A stretch of DNA of 64,000 nucleotides from an uncultured Bacilli bacterium (GCA_934101595.1 CAKORR010000001.1:186001-250000); one strand, 5' to 3'. Positions 1-8,840 are shown, counted from the stretch's first letter. A program made the numbers and translations. The notes: generated by a model from the letters alone, not told the origin.

Positions 1-693
1 ATTAATCCTTTTTTTCCCATTTTTGTCTTTAATTTTGCTTTTTATCATAGAAGTATCTTCTATTCCATAAAGAGTTTTTAATGACTGATTTGTTTTATCA
101 ACCTCAAAAAATCTTGATAATTCTTCAGTAATTAAATTAAATAATAATTCTACATTATTGTATTTTTCTAGTAAGCCCTTATTTAATTCAAATGGAACTG
201 AAAATTTAAATGGGTCTATAAAAAAGAATGCTGGTATCATATTATCTACTTTTGACAATAAATTTTTTATAAATTTTTCGTGTGTTGAATTTGAGATTGC
301 AATATTCAGATGTTCATTGATACTATTAAATTTATGTTCGACAATATTTGTATTAACATATTTTTCAATATTTTGCTTTAATAATTTATAATTATTAATA
401 TCAGATTCTATAAAAATTAAATTAATCGTTTTTACTTTCATGTTTGGATGTTTTTTTGCTTGTTCAATAAAATCCAATGCTTCTTTTATTATAATTATTG
501 GTGAGCCATAATTTCCATCATCATATATACCAGTTCCCGCAAATGTATCTACAACTAAGCAATTACCTTTACCATATGGATTTAAAACTACTTTTCTCAT
601 CCAAGTTTTAATATATTCTGTTAGTACCTTTAACTTTATTTTTGAATGTTCTTCTAAATTATTAAAAAAAACTTTTCTATCTTTTTCGGCCAT
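1..693 (-). CDS. tcmP: Three-Cys-motif partner protein TcmP (3' end beyond window)
   Basis: The first 231 codons of a gene that runs off the left edge. Residues 49-55 read DTFAGTG, a glycine loop like that of SAM-dependent methyltransferases. Residues 156-162 read FFFIDPF, the family's DPF motif. Both match the TcmP (three-Cys-motif partner) family, whose biochemical role is unknown and which usually sits next to a phage Gp37/Gp68-like protein with a three-cysteine motif. That partner would lie left of the window. The ATG at 693 has GGAAAGG eight bases upstream. A promoter and a leader hairpin precede it. I assigned the family from these motifs only; a generic methyltransferase-like protein is the alternative. 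Confidence 0.72.
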   Translation of the reverse strand, partial: MAEKDRKVFFNNLEEHSKIKLKVLTEYIKTWMRKVVLNPYGKGNCLVVDTFAGTGIYDDGNYGSPIIIIKEALDFIEQAKKHPNMKVKTINLIFIESDINNYKLLKQNIEKYVNTNIVEHKFNSINEHLNIAISNSTHEKFIKNLLSKVDNMIPAFFFIDPFKFSVPFELNKGLLEKYNNVELLFNLITEELSRFFEVDKTNQSLKTLYGIEDTSMIKSKIKDKNGKKRIN

Positions 694-715
694 AATTTAT
701 TCCTTTCCAAATATC

Positions 716-765
716 AAAAAAGAGCATAGTATCCTTATTAAATATTAATAAGTCTCTACTAGCCC
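716..765 (-). terminator. Terminator-like hairpin in the tcmP leader (possible attenuator)
   Basis: On the minus strand the stem is formed by GGGC-TAGTA and TACTA-GCTC arms with an inner CTTATT/AATAAG stem, and is followed directly by six U. It lies between the promoter at 816-843 and the tcmP start at 693. Transcription must therefore pass a terminator-like hairpin before the gene. Confidence 0.55.
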
Positions 766-815
766 TTATATTTCTCGTTATGAATATTTTATATTATAAT
801 TTGTTTATGAGTACT

Positions 816-843
816 ATTATACATTGAAATTCATGAAAGTCAA
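816..843 (-). promoter_or_regulatory. Promoter of tcmP
   Basis: On the minus strand TTGACT and TATAAT are separated by 16 bases. The predicted transcript would start near 809 and carry a leader of about 115 nt before tcmP. Confidence 0.6.
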
Positions 844-891
844 TACGAATTCAACTGAATTTGTTTGATCGATAATAAATGCATCTTATAC

Positions 892-920
892 AAAAAAACT
901 AATCTAATAATAGATTAGTT
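892..920 (-). terminator. Terminator after tRNA-His
   Basis: A perfect 10-bp stem with a 4-base loop, followed on the minus strand by seven U, just downstream of the tRNA 3' end. Confidence 0.8.
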
Positions 921-930
921 AATTTTTTAA

Positions 931-1007
931 TGGGGCGAAATAAGGGAGTCGAACCCTTGCATAACAGAGCCACAATCTGCCGTGTTAACCACTTCACCAA
1001 TTCCGCC
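931..1007 (-). tRNA. tRNA-His (GTG)
   Basis: The cloverleaf folds fully with anticodon GTG. The acceptor stem has the extra 5' G paired with C73 that is specific to tRNA-His, giving 8 bp, and CCA is encoded. It is 77 nt long and ends just before its terminator. Confidence 0.95.
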
Positions 1008-1065
1008 ATGTGAGAATAGTTTATCAAATAATTATCAAAATATCAATAATAAACTACTCCTTTTT

Positions 1066-2001
1066 TTAATTTGTATCTTGAAGATTAACATTTTCGTTTT
1101 TTAAAAGATCTGCAAATATTACTTTAAATCTTTCAATTTCTTTTTTCTTAGCATCTTCATAAATATTCTTAGCATTACATACTGCTTTAAAGAAATGTTT
1201 AATAGTTACAACATCAGAGTTATCATATAAGGCATATGTAAAAGCGTTAGCAACAATTGTTAAACATATATCAGGATATCTACTTGCTACCTCATAAACC
1301 CTTTTATACTCATCAGTCATTTCGACAATAAACGACATTATTTTTTCTTTTATGAAATCTGTATAATTAATCTTTACTCCAATTTGCTTTTCAAATTTAG
1401 GTAAAGTTCCCATTAATATTTTAACAACCGTAGGTTTATCAGCTTCTAAAACTTCTATTTTTTGGAATCTTCTTAAAAATGCTCTATCTCTTAAAATATA
1501 TTGCTCATATTCTTCAGTAGTTGTGGCACCGATCATTTTAATACTACCACGATCCAAACCTGTTTTTAACATATTAGCAAAGTCAATGCCTCCACTTTTG
1601 CTAACCAATAAATGTGTTTCATCAATAAATAGGATTGTATTCTTTCTATTTTGAAGTTCTTTCATTAGTAATTCCATTTTATTTTCAGTCCTATTTTCAA
1701 CTGATTCAGTACCCATTAAGCTTGTAATATTTATTTTTATAACTTCCCACCCATTTAAAGCATTAGGTACCATTCCGTTTTTAATACGATAAGCTAATCC
1801 CTCAACAATAGCAGTTTTACCTATACCAGGTTTACCAACTAATAAAGCACTTTTTTCAGGTGTTAAAAGTGTCAATATACATTGCTTTATTTCATCATCT
1901 CTTGCTATAGCAGGATCTGTTATATATTCTTTCTTTGTTAAGTTTTCTCCATATCTTTCAAGCATACTTATTGTAGAAGTATCTAAAAATTCCTCATTCA
2001 T
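1066..2001 (-). CDS. Stand-alone ClpB/ClpA D1-like AAA+ ATPase
   Basis: A 311-aa ATPase that matches only the first AAA+ module of the Clp/Hsp100 family. Walker A is GKPGIGKT at 56-63. Walker B is ILFIDE at 123-128. A SGGID segment near 137 is followed by the sensor region GATTTEEY and the arginine-finger stretch RDRAFLRRF. The Clp N-domain, the middle coiled coil and the second AAA+ module are all absent, whereas family members usually have 700-860 residues. There is no frameshift, and start and stop look normal (SD AAGGGTGAT), so this is a single-module protein rather than a broken clpB. The substrate is unknown. It lies between two tRNA genes with no obvious operon partner. Confidence 0.8.
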   Translation of the reverse strand: MNEEFLDTSTISMLERYGENLTKKEYITDPAIARDDEIKQCILTLLTPEKSALLVGKPGIGKTAIVEGLAYRIKNGMVPNALNGWEVIKINITSLMGTESVENRTENKMELLMKELQNRKNTILFIDETHLLVSKSGGIDFANMLKTGLDRGSIKMIGATTTEEYEQYILRDRAFLRRFQKIEVLEADKPTVVKILMGTLPKFEKQIGVKINYTDFIKEKIMSFIVEMTDEYKRVYEVASRYPDICLTIVANAFTYALYDNSDVVTIKHFFKAVCNAKNIYEDAKKKEIERFKVIFADLLKNENVNLQDTN

Positions 2002-2041
2002 ACAATCACCCTTTTCTTAAAAATTATACCATGTCTAAAGC

Positions 2042-2070
2042 AAAAAAAAAACTACTTTATTAAGTAGTTA
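2042..2070 (-). terminator. Terminator after tRNA-Asn
   Basis: An AACTACTT/AAGTAGTT hairpin followed by a long U tract on the minus strand. Confidence 0.8.
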
Positions 2071-2079
2071 ATTTCTAAA

Positions 2080-2155
2080 TGGCGCCTGATGTAGGACTCG
2101 AACCTACGACCTAACGGTTAACAGCCGTGCGCTCTACCGACTGAGCTAATCAGGC
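2080..2155 (-). tRNA. tRNA-Asn (GTT)
   Basis: A 76-nt cloverleaf. The acceptor GCCTGAT pairs with ATCAGGC, the discriminator is G, and CCA is encoded. The anticodon loop CTGTTAA gives anticodon GTT. It has its own terminator downstream. Confidence 0.95.
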
Positions 2156-2252
2156 ATTACTCATTAAGTATATAGAAAAACTATTAATTTGTCAATAACA
2201 TTTTACTTATTTTTTAAAAGTTTTATAAAAATATACTTAATGAATTTTTTTA

Positions 2253-2783
2253 TTACTTTGTTCTTTTTCTAACGTAACCTACATATGGTAAATTACGATA
2301 TTTATCTTTATAGTCTAAACCGTACCCCACTACAAACTCATCAGGTATCTTAAAGCCATAATAATCCGGACTGATATTTACTTTACGACGAGCTTCTTTA
2401 TCTAATAAAACACAAATTTTTATAGATTTTGGTTTCTTTAAAGCTAAATAATTTTTTAAATATTCTAGTGTATATCCTGTGTCTATAATATCCTCAACAA
2501 TTATTACATTTTTACCCTCAACACTATTGGATAAATCATATTTTAAATCTATTTGACCGCTACTAACTGTTTCTTCTCCATAGCTTCCAACTTTCATAAA
2601 GTCTAGGATAAGGTTTTGGTTTTCGATTTTTCTTGATAAATCTATGGCAAAATAGACTGCTCCTTTTAGTATACAAATTAATACTAAATCTTCATTTTGA
2701 TATTCTTCAGTAATTATTCTGGCAAGTTGTGTTGTTTTTTCTTCTAATTCTTCTTGGCTTATTAATACTTCAATGTTATCCAT
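2253..2783 (-). CDS. hpt: Hypoxanthine phosphoribosyltransferase
   Basis: Purine salvage enzyme that joins hypoxanthine (or guanine) to PRPP to give IMP or GMP in the cytoplasm. The PRPP-binding loop IIVEDIIDTGYTL is at about 94-106. The N-terminal strand ILKGA at 38-42 and the C-terminal FVVGYGLDY segment, which contacts the base, are both as expected. The length of 176 aa is normal. It lies 2 bases after the pyrimidine-nucleoside phosphorylase gene, so the two form a nucleobase and nucleoside salvage operon. Confidence 0.95.
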   Translation of the reverse strand: MDNIEVLISQEELEEKTTQLARIITEEYQNEDLVLICILKGAVYFAIDLSRKIENQNLILDFMKVGSYGEETVSSGQIDLKYDLSNSVEGKNVIIVEDIIDTGYTLEYLKNYLALKKPKSIKICVLLDKEARRKVNISPDYYGFKIPDEFVVGYGLDYKDKYRNLPYVGYVRKRTK

Positions 2784-2785
2784 AA

Positions 2786-4072
2786 TTATTTTATTACTCC
2801 TAAAATTAAATCGTCTTTTTTTACTGTATCAACACTAAAAGTATATGCTTTTAATATTAAAGATATAATATCGCTGCTATAATCTTTATTAACATACATT
2901 GTCAACAAAGATTCACCTTTACTTACATATTCACCTTTATGTTTATTTAAAACTATTCCCACTTCATAATCAATTTTATCATCTAAGGTTTCCCTACCTG
3001 ATCCAAGTAACATAGATGCTCGGCCAATTTTTTCAGCATCAATATTTTTTATATATCCATCACTAACTGATAAGACATCAACTTTATCTTTAACGTCATT
3101 CGTTAAAATGCTTTCGTATATACCACCTTGATTTATGATTATTTCTTTTAATTTTAAGAAAGCTTTCTTGTTTTTAATAACTTCTTTAACTAGCTTGCTT
3201 GCTTCATCAATTTCTATCTTTTTGGCCAGGCTTACAATATAACTGGCAAGTTCAATTGATAACTTACTTAAGTCATTTTCTTCCTCACCATTTAATATAC
3301 TAAGAGCTTCTTGTACTTCAAGTTTATTACCTATATTATTTCCTAATGGTGCATCCATATTAGTAAGTAACGCCACTACTTTTCGGTTAAAGTGTTTACC
3401 TATTTTAACCATTAATTCAGCTAATTTTTTAGCATCACTAATATTTTTCATAAAAGCTCCTGTACCAACTTTAACGTCTAAAACAATGACATCAGCACCA
3501 GCTGCAAGTTTTTTAGACATAATACTTGAAGCAATTAGCGGAATACTTTCAACGGTACCAGTAACATCTCTTAGGGCGTACATCATTTTATCGGCGGGTG
3601 TTAAGTTGCCTTTTTGATAAATTAAAACAGCTCCTACATCTTTTAAGTTTTTATTAAACTCTTCATCTGTTAAAGATACTTTGAAGTTGTCTATAGATTG
3701 TAGTTTATCTATGGTGCCACCAGTAAATCCTAAACCCTTACCGCTCATCTTAGCCATCTTTAGACCAAGAGATGCTACAATGGGAGCAATAATAAGGGTT
3801 GTTTTATCGCCTATACCTCCAGTAGAGTGTTTATCTACTATAACTCCTAACTCTTTAGGATATGATAATTTATCTCCACTTTCTAGCATGGCCTCCGTTA
3901 AATAAAAAGTCTCTTCATCATTCATTCCGTTTAAAAAAATTGCCATTAATAAAGATGACATCTGATAATCAGGTATCTCTTTATTTGTATAACCATTTAC
4001 TACAAAAAATATTTCCTCTTTAGAAAGAGCAAGTTTGTTTCTTTTTTTTACAATAATATCAATTATATGCAT
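2786..4072 (-). CDS. pdp: Pyrimidine-nucleoside phosphorylase
   Basis: Phosphorolysis of uridine, thymidine and deoxyuridine to the free base and (deoxy)ribose 1-phosphate. The phosphate-binding segment KHSTGGIGDKTTL is near residue 82. The family signature at about 107-122 reads SGKGLGFTGGTIDKL, with K where SGRGLG is usual. A LDVKVGTGAFM motif lies mid-protein, and the C-terminal PYNP_C domain with SGRETLDDKID is present. 428 aa is the usual length. The SD is AAGGTGGGATAG. It is the first gene of the two-gene salvage operon with hpt. Specificity (pyrimidine-wide rather than strict thymidine, deoA) follows from Gram-positive relatives and is inferred. Confidence 0.92.
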   Translation of the reverse strand: MHIIDIIVKKRNKLALSKEEIFFVVNGYTNKEIPDYQMSSLLMAIFLNGMNDEETFYLTEAMLESGDKLSYPKELGVIVDKHSTGGIGDKTTLIIAPIVASLGLKMAKMSGKGLGFTGGTIDKLQSIDNFKVSLTDEEFNKNLKDVGAVLIYQKGNLTPADKMMYALRDVTGTVESIPLIASSIMSKKLAAGADVIVLDVKVGTGAFMKNISDAKKLAELMVKIGKHFNRKVVALLTNMDAPLGNNIGNKLEVQEALSILNGEEENDLSKLSIELASYIVSLAKKIEIDEASKLVKEVIKNKKAFLKLKEIIINQGGIYESILTNDVKDKVDVLSVSDGYIKNIDAEKIGRASMLLGSGRETLDDKIDYEVGIVLNKHKGEYVSKGESLLTMYVNKDYSSDIISLILKAYTFSVDTVKKDDLILGVIK

Positions 4073-4107
4073 TAAAAACTATCCCACCTTCAGTATATAT
4101 CATTATT

Positions 4108-4443
4108 TTATTTTTTTAAAGTATTATTATTATTTTTTTTACTTGTTTTTTGAAATGTATCAACTATAAGAGTAATATCAACAGCAAGAAGAAAAATCGC
4201 TATTATTCTAAATTTATAAATGAATAATATAATAGCTGGTATTAAAATTAATATAGCCGATATGACCGCGGCTATCCTTACTATTTTAGGATCTGATATC
4301 TCGATATGGTAATTAATACTTTTCCCCTTAAATAAACGATATTGATTGTCCATATGAGAATAGTCTTCTACAAATCCATCTTCTTTAGAAGTCACTATTT
4401 TAGTTACTTTAGCATTAGGATATATTTTTACTTCCTTTTTCAT
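4108..4443 (-). CDS. Small two-TM membrane protein, unknown
   Basis: 111 aa. A polar N-terminal region of about 50 residues is followed by two adjacent hydrophobic segments (about 54-75 and 79-97) and a Lys/Asn-rich tail. The start has a strong extended SD (AGGTGAT). No family is recognised. The protein is probably in the cytoplasmic membrane with its N-terminal domain on one face. It sits between rmuC and the salvage operon, with 90 and 35 bases of spacing, so co-transcription with the latter is possible. Confidence 0.6.
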   Translation of the reverse strand: MKKEVKIYPNAKVTKIVTSKEDGFVEDYSHMDNQYRLFKGKSINYHIEISDPKIVRIAAVISAILILIPAIILFIYKFRIIAIFLLAVDITLIVDTFQKTSKKNNNNTLKK

Positions 4444-4520
4444 TTTATCACCTATTATAAATATACCATTATTTATTATTACTTTTTTAAATAATCCTTA
4501 ATATGACACATTTTTTACAC

Positions 4521-4549
4521 AATAAAAAAGTGTTATTCTAAAACACTTT
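4521..4549 (-). terminator. Terminator of rmuC
   Basis: An AAGTGTT/AACACTT hairpin overlapping the last codons of rmuC, followed by a U-rich tract on the minus strand. Confidence 0.75.
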
Positions 4550-5636
4550 CTTCCTCATCTTGTAATTTCAATTCAGTATTCTGTAGAGTTTTCATATCAA
4601 CTTTATTTATTGAATCAAATCTTTTAGTGATTTTTTCACTAGTTATATGTAAATCTTTAACACTCTTGCTTACTGTATCAATATTACGCGATAATTTATC
4701 CCATCTATCACGATAGCGTTCAAATTCAAAGCTCAATTTGTTAAGCTCTTCATGGATTATTTTTGCATATTTATCTCTTTCCATATTTTTTAAAATCATA
4801 CTTATGATTGATAAAGTAGATAATAAAGTTGTTGGAGATGTAATCCATACCTTTTTGTTATAAGCTTCTTTTAATAGATCAGGATGATATGCATTAACTT
4901 CAGCAAAAATAGCTTCGGCTGGTAAAAACATAATGGCCTCATTACTTGTTTCACCGGGAATAATATATTTAGTGCTAATGGCATTAATATGTTTTTTAAA
5001 ATCCAATGTAAAAGCTTTACTAGCGGTTTCTCTTTCTTCTCGTGTTAAATTTTTATCAGTCATTCTTTGATAATTTTCTAAAGGAAATTTACTATCTATA
5101 GCAATTGTTCCAAGCGGTGCTGGGGCATATAATATAGCGTCAGCTATAAAACCATTGCTTAATTTTTTTTGAAGAGCATACACATTACTTCGTTCATCGC
5201 CAAAAACATTGTTTAAAATATATGTCAAATTTACTTCACCAAAAATACCTCGTGTTTTTTTATCGGTTAACACTCCTTGAAGAGATACTATTTCTGCGCC
5301 TATACCATCAATCTTTTTTTGAGCTTCATCTATTTTTGATAATCTTTCTAAAACATTAGAGAATGTCTTATTAGTTTTTTCAAAATTTTGATCTAATCTT
5401 TCAGTAACTCTGTCATTTATTCTATTTAAACGGTAATCAATTTTTTCGTTTAAATTGTCAAAATCTTTTCGCAAATCACTAGAGAAATTTAATTTAAAGT
5501 CTCCTATTTCTTTGGTGATATTTGTTTCAAATCTACCCAATCTTTCAGTCATTGCGGAATCATCTTTTTTTCTTGTTAGTAAAACTATTAAAAGAATAAT
5601 TACCAATATTAATAATCCAATTACTACATATTCCAT
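4533..5636 (-). CDS. rmuC: RmuC-family DNA recombination protein
   Basis: A 367-aa RmuC homologue. It has an N-terminal membrane anchor (residues 3-21), a long coiled coil (about 30-105) and the RmuC nuclease-like core containing GIFGEVNLTYIL, AIDSKFPLENYQ and the EAIFAEV segment. The SK and ExE-type residues of the PD-(D/E)XK-like core are visible in IDSKFPLE. In other bacteria RmuC limits recombination at inverted repeats; its enzymatic activity is not settled. The start is separated by 3 bases from the stop of the upstream VTT-domain gene, so the two are co-transcribed. The length is somewhat short of the E. coli protein (475 aa) but typical of Gram-positives. Confidence 0.92.
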   Translation of the reverse strand: MEYVVIGLLILVIILLIVLLTRKKDDSAMTERLGRFETNITKEIGDFKLNFSSDLRKDFDNLNEKIDYRLNRINDRVTERLDQNFEKTNKTFSNVLERLSKIDEAQKKIDGIGAEIVSLQGVLTDKKTRGIFGEVNLTYILNNVFGDERSNVYALQKKLSNGFIADAILYAPAPLGTIAIDSKFPLENYQRMTDKNLTREERETASKAFTLDFKKHINAISTKYIIPGETSNEAIMFLPAEAIFAEVNAYHPDLLKEAYNKKVWITSPTTLLSTLSIISMILKNMERDKYAKIIHEELNKLSFEFERYRDRWDKLSRNIDTVSKSVKDLHITSEKITKRFDSINKVDMKTLQNTELKLQDEEESVLE

Positions 5637-5639
5637 ACT

Positions 5640-6227
5640 TTACCTCTCATCTATCTTTAATTTTTTGCTTACTATTTTACTTATTGCATACGCCGAAATA
5701 GTTATAATAACAACCTTTACAAAGGCCATAGGATTTTTTAAACTTTCAACAAGGCTTGTTCCAACAAATCCCCAGAAATATACTAAAAATATTTTCCCTA
5801 TTAAAAGAGCTTTAAAATATTTTTTAAAGGGCATATTTGATAACCCGGCAGCGATATTAATGGCAAACGCTGGCGTAAAGGGAATAGCTATCAATGTTAC
5901 CAAATTTTCAAATTTTATTGTGTCCATTATTTTCATTAAGCTATCAACTGACTTTTTATTTCGTAAATGCCTCTCAAAAATATTTTTAAATCCTTTCTTA
6001 AACATAAAAAACGACATCAAACATCCAAGAATTGTACAAACCCAAGAAATAATAAAGCCAAGAACTTTACCAAAAGCCAAGAAATTTAAAGTTATAAATG
6101 TAAAAAGTGGCAAAATGGGCACAATTGATTCAATAATAATTAAAAAACACCCTAAAAATGGGCCCCACACTCCAATTGCTGCAATCAAATAATCTATAAA
6201 ATCATTTATTTTACTAAATATTTCCAT
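5640..6227 (-). CDS. TVP38/TMEM64 (VTT-domain, DedA-like) membrane protein
   Basis: 195 aa with four to six hydrophobic segments. The VTT signature regions are recognisable: a LPLFTFITLNFLAFG re-entrant-like segment near 40-55 and a PFTPAFAINIAAGLSNM segment near 117-133. Relatives act as lipid scramblases or undecaprenyl-phosphate/phospholipid transporters in the cytoplasmic membrane; the substrate here is unknown. It precedes rmuC by 3 bases. The N-terminal part has the EXXXP-like stretch IESIVPILP. Confidence is high for the family and low for the transported lipid. Confidence 0.85.
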   Translation of the reverse strand: MEIFSKINDFIDYLIAAIGVWGPFLGCFLIIIESIVPILPLFTFITLNFLAFGKVLGFIISWVCTILGCLMSFFMFKKGFKNIFERHLRNKKSVDSLMKIMDTIKFENLVTLIAIPFTPAFAINIAAGLSNMPFKKYFKALLIGKIFLVYFWGFVGTSLVESLKNPMAFVKVVIITISAYAISKIVSKKLKIDER

Positions 6228-6273
6228 ATCAAATCACAATATTATTATAATACTTTTTTTAAAAAAATACACG

Positions 6274-6537
6274 TCAATCTATATCATATGACACTTGGGT
6301 TACATCATATCCATAAAATTCTAATAAATTTGCCACTTTTCTACTTTTATTTCCTTTTCGACATACTATGAAATACGGTTTATTTTTTTCTAGGAACTTT
6401 TTATGGTTATATAAAAGTCTATCCGCATAAATATTTATGGCATCCGGATGATGATATTCCATAAAACTTTCTGGATCTTGAATATCTATTAAAGTTCCCA
6501 TACTTTTATTATACATATTAATATTAATTCTTTTCAT
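6274..6537 (-). CDS. Rhodanese-like domain protein
   Basis: An 87-aa single rhodanese fold. The active-site loop is IVCRKGNKSRKVA, with the presumed persulfide-carrying cysteine followed by the CRxGxxS pattern, and the N-terminal half has the usual LIDIQDPESF...HHPDAINI. Likely role: sulfur transfer or persulfide handling in the cytoplasm. An ATG four codons upstream (6549) has no ribosome site, while the ATG at 6537 has GGTG upstream, so I chose the latter. A TATATTATGG sequence lies directly in front, which suggests a very short leader. It appears monocistronic. Confidence 0.85.
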   Translation of the reverse strand: MKRININMYNKSMGTLIDIQDPESFMEYHHPDAINIYADRLLYNHKKFLEKNKPYFIVCRKGNKSRKVANLLEFYGYDVTQVSYDID

Positions 6538-6584
6538 ATATAACACCATAATATAATATGTAAAAAATAAATTAGCAGATAATG

Positions 6585-6611
6585 AAAAAGATTAGATATA
6601 TAATCTAATCT
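6585..6611 (-). terminator. Terminator of the VirD4-like gene
   Basis: A GATTAGA/TCTAATC hairpin that includes the stop codon of the coupling protein gene, followed by five U on the minus strand. Confidence 0.8.
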
Positions 6612-8797
6612 CCAAAGAAGTCATCAAAGAATTCATCATCAGTAATAACGTTTTCATTAACAACAACACTATCATTATCTACTTTAACAACCGGTTTATC
6701 AACCTTATTAGGTACATCCAATACTTCTTCTTTTTCCGGTTCAATTCTTTTTTCCGGTTGTAGATTTTTTTCTACATTAGTATTTGATGGTGGTGTTTCA
6801 ATATTATTATCTTTAGCTTTTTCTCTTTCTTCTTCCTCTTCTAGCTCTTTAATCTTTTTGTCGATATCTCTCATCATGGCATCTATATCTATACCAGATG
6901 GATTAGCTTTTTCTTCTCTAAATGGATTTTGATTAAATACTGGTAATCCCGTATTCATTGGCATTGCTGGTCTATTCATCATTCCTGGATTATTCATGAA
7001 AGGATTTCCTTGCATAAAAGGATTTGGCCCCATTCCATTAGGATACATTTGAAAGCCATCCGCATTATTGCTCTTTTCAAGCATTATTTTCTTTTTTTCT
7101 TCCGTTACATAATTTTTTAGATCAAATAACTCAAGTTCATTTTTTTCTCTAGTTGGAAAATCTGCTGTAGATTTTTCAATTCCCCAATGCATCTTAAAGT
7201 CCGGTTCTAATTTTGTTCTAAAAGGATTAGTTCTTAGGCGAATTATAATGGCTTCGAATAATTTTAATTTTTGCAAGTCAGAAACTGTAATTAATGGGGT
7301 TGAAGCTGTTTTATCTTTTTCGCTTGATTTAACTTCACCACACATTTTACTTATTTCTTCCAATGCAGCCATTTCAGTACTAATCAAATAAATTAAATTA
7401 CCACAGTTACCTTTTATTATCTCAGCAACTTCTTTACCATACACATCATTTAACTGGGCAAAGTTTTGAATAATAAACGTAAAACGTATGTCACGGCTTC
7501 TCGCTGCAGAAACCATTGAATCTACATCTTTTAGTGGTGGCATGTTTGCAAATTCATCTAGAATAAAGTTTGTTCTTTGTTTTAGTTTTCCACCATTTTC
7601 TTGGGCAACATCTATCAAAGTTTCATAACATTGTTTAATAAAAATTGTCATTAATGAGTGATATGTTTTCTTTTCATCATGGATAACCATAAACACTGCT
7701 GTCTTTTCTCTACCTATATCACGCATATCAAAATCACTAAATGAAAGCATCTCACTCAATGACTCACGAGTTGAGAACAATCTTATTTTTTGCCTAAAAG
7801 TTGATAAAATACCACCCTTAGTATCATTAGGAGCATTAATTGTATTAGATGCAAAAATATATGCACTAGATTCTTCACCTTTTAATTGAAAGTATTCTTT
7901 TATATAATTGCCTGTGCCATATCTTTCTTCACCAACAGTTGACATTAAGTTGATACTATTTAAATTAACTTCCTTTTCTTTAGCATCCATAAATAGACCT
8001 AAAGCTAATCCTGAAAAATAGTCTGCGGCACTTTTTTCCCAGAAATCAGAATCACTTTTTGCTGATGGATCGTACAAAATATTTAAAGCTACGTCATCTA
8101 AAAGTTCCGTAGATTTATCTCTATTTCCTTCTTTAAAATATTTATATGGTAAAGTTAAAGGATTCCATGAATTACCATGCTCTGGATCACGGAAATTAAG
8201 TACTATAACCTTATACCCACATTTTCTTAAATAATTAGCACTTCCCCTATAAATTTCACCTTTAGGGTCAGTAATAATCATACTTTCACCATTTTGAGCT
8301 AATAAATTTACAAGGGGTTTTACAATAGTTTGAGTTTTACCACTACCAGAAGAACCAATAATAAGTGAATGGTATTCACCATTATCAACCCATATTTCTT
8401 TACCATTATTAATTAAAGGTACTCCTGCAGCATCTACTGGTTTACCTACTACAACTTTTTTTACATCAGTGCCATTTTTTATTTCTTTTGTTTTAGCCCA
8501 TCTTGAATAACCATCACCCTGTTTTGCTCCTATAGAAATACCAAATCCACCGCTTTTATCTTTATTAAAAATATAAGAAGAAACACTTGTAAATACAATA
8601 ATAAGTGTAACAACAAACATCCCAATAGTAACTGGTAAATATGGCATAATAAAGGCCTTAAAAGGCAAAAGTCCATAAAAACTACCCGTTGATGTAAGTG
8701 AAGAAAAGTTTAAAACAGCAATAGCACAAAGATAAAGTAGTACACCGCCGTATATACCAAACATTATTAAATCTTTTAATTCAATTTTAAACTTCAT
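6605..8797 (-). CDS. virD4: VirD4/TraG-type T4SS coupling protein
   Basis: A 730-aa coupling ATPase that would dock substrates at the inner face of the type IV secretion channel. It has two N-terminal membrane segments (about 12-35 and 50-72) and a TraG/VirD4 core. Walker A is GSSGSGKT at 148-155. A motif with the Walker B aspartate is FILDEFANMPPLKDV near 410. The segment SAARSRDIRFTFIIQNF follows as in TraG proteins. From about 560 on the tail is disordered: Met/Asn/Pro-rich, then Glu-rich coiled coil, then acidic. That tail probably recruits substrates or partners (inference). It is the last gene before a terminator and has its own TATAAT box. No relaxase gene is near it. Confidence 0.93.
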   Translation of the reverse strand: MKFKIELKDLIMFGIYGGVLLYLCAIAVLNFSSLTSTGSFYGLLPFKAFIMPYLPVTIGMFVVTLIIVFTSVSSYIFNKDKSGGFGISIGAKQGDGYSRWAKTKEIKNGTDVKKVVVGKPVDAAGVPLINNGKEIWVDNGEYHSLIIGSSGSGKTQTIVKPLVNLLAQNGESMIITDPKGEIYRGSANYLRKCGYKVIVLNFRDPEHGNSWNPLTLPYKYFKEGNRDKSTELLDDVALNILYDPSAKSDSDFWEKSAADYFSGLALGLFMDAKEKEVNLNSINLMSTVGEERYGTGNYIKEYFQLKGEESSAYIFASNTINAPNDTKGGILSTFRQKIRLFSTRESLSEMLSFSDFDMRDIGREKTAVFMVIHDEKKTYHSLMTIFIKQCYETLIDVAQENGGKLKQRTNFILDEFANMPPLKDVDSMVSAARSRDIRFTFIIQNFAQLNDVYGKEVAEIIKGNCGNLIYLISTEMAALEEISKMCGEVKSSEKDKTASTPLITVSDLQKLKLFEAIIIRLRTNPFRTKLEPDFKMHWGIEKSTADFPTREKNELELFDLKNYVTEEKKKIMLEKSNNADGFQMYPNGMGPNPFMQGNPFMNNPGMMNRPAMPMNTGLPVFNQNPFREEKANPSGIDIDAMMRDIDKKIKELEEEEEREKAKDNNIETPPSNTNVEKNLQPEKRIEPEKEEVLDVPNKVDKPVVKVDNDSVVVNENVITDDEFFDDFFGD

Positions 8798-8818
8798 ATG
8801 GATCCTCCAAACATAATA

Positions 8819-8824
8819 ATTATA
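8819..8824 (-). promoter_or_regulatory. Possible -10 box of the VirD4-like gene
   Basis: TATAAT on the minus strand, 21 bases before the ATG. The -35 region is poor (TTCTTT at 17 bases), so the promoter may be weak or need help. Confidence 0.3.
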
Positions 8825-8840
8825 CTATACGTTATTAATT

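Noticed and set aside
158..391. Plus-strand ORF of 77 aa near the left end
   Set aside because: It is the antisense shadow of the tcmP gene, which has conserved motifs and a good start on the other strand.
5455..6192. Plus-strand ORF of 245 aa over rmuC and the VTT-domain gene
   Set aside because: Long only because the minus-strand genes are rich in hydrophobic and lysine codons; it has no ribosome site or motif and covers two supported genes.
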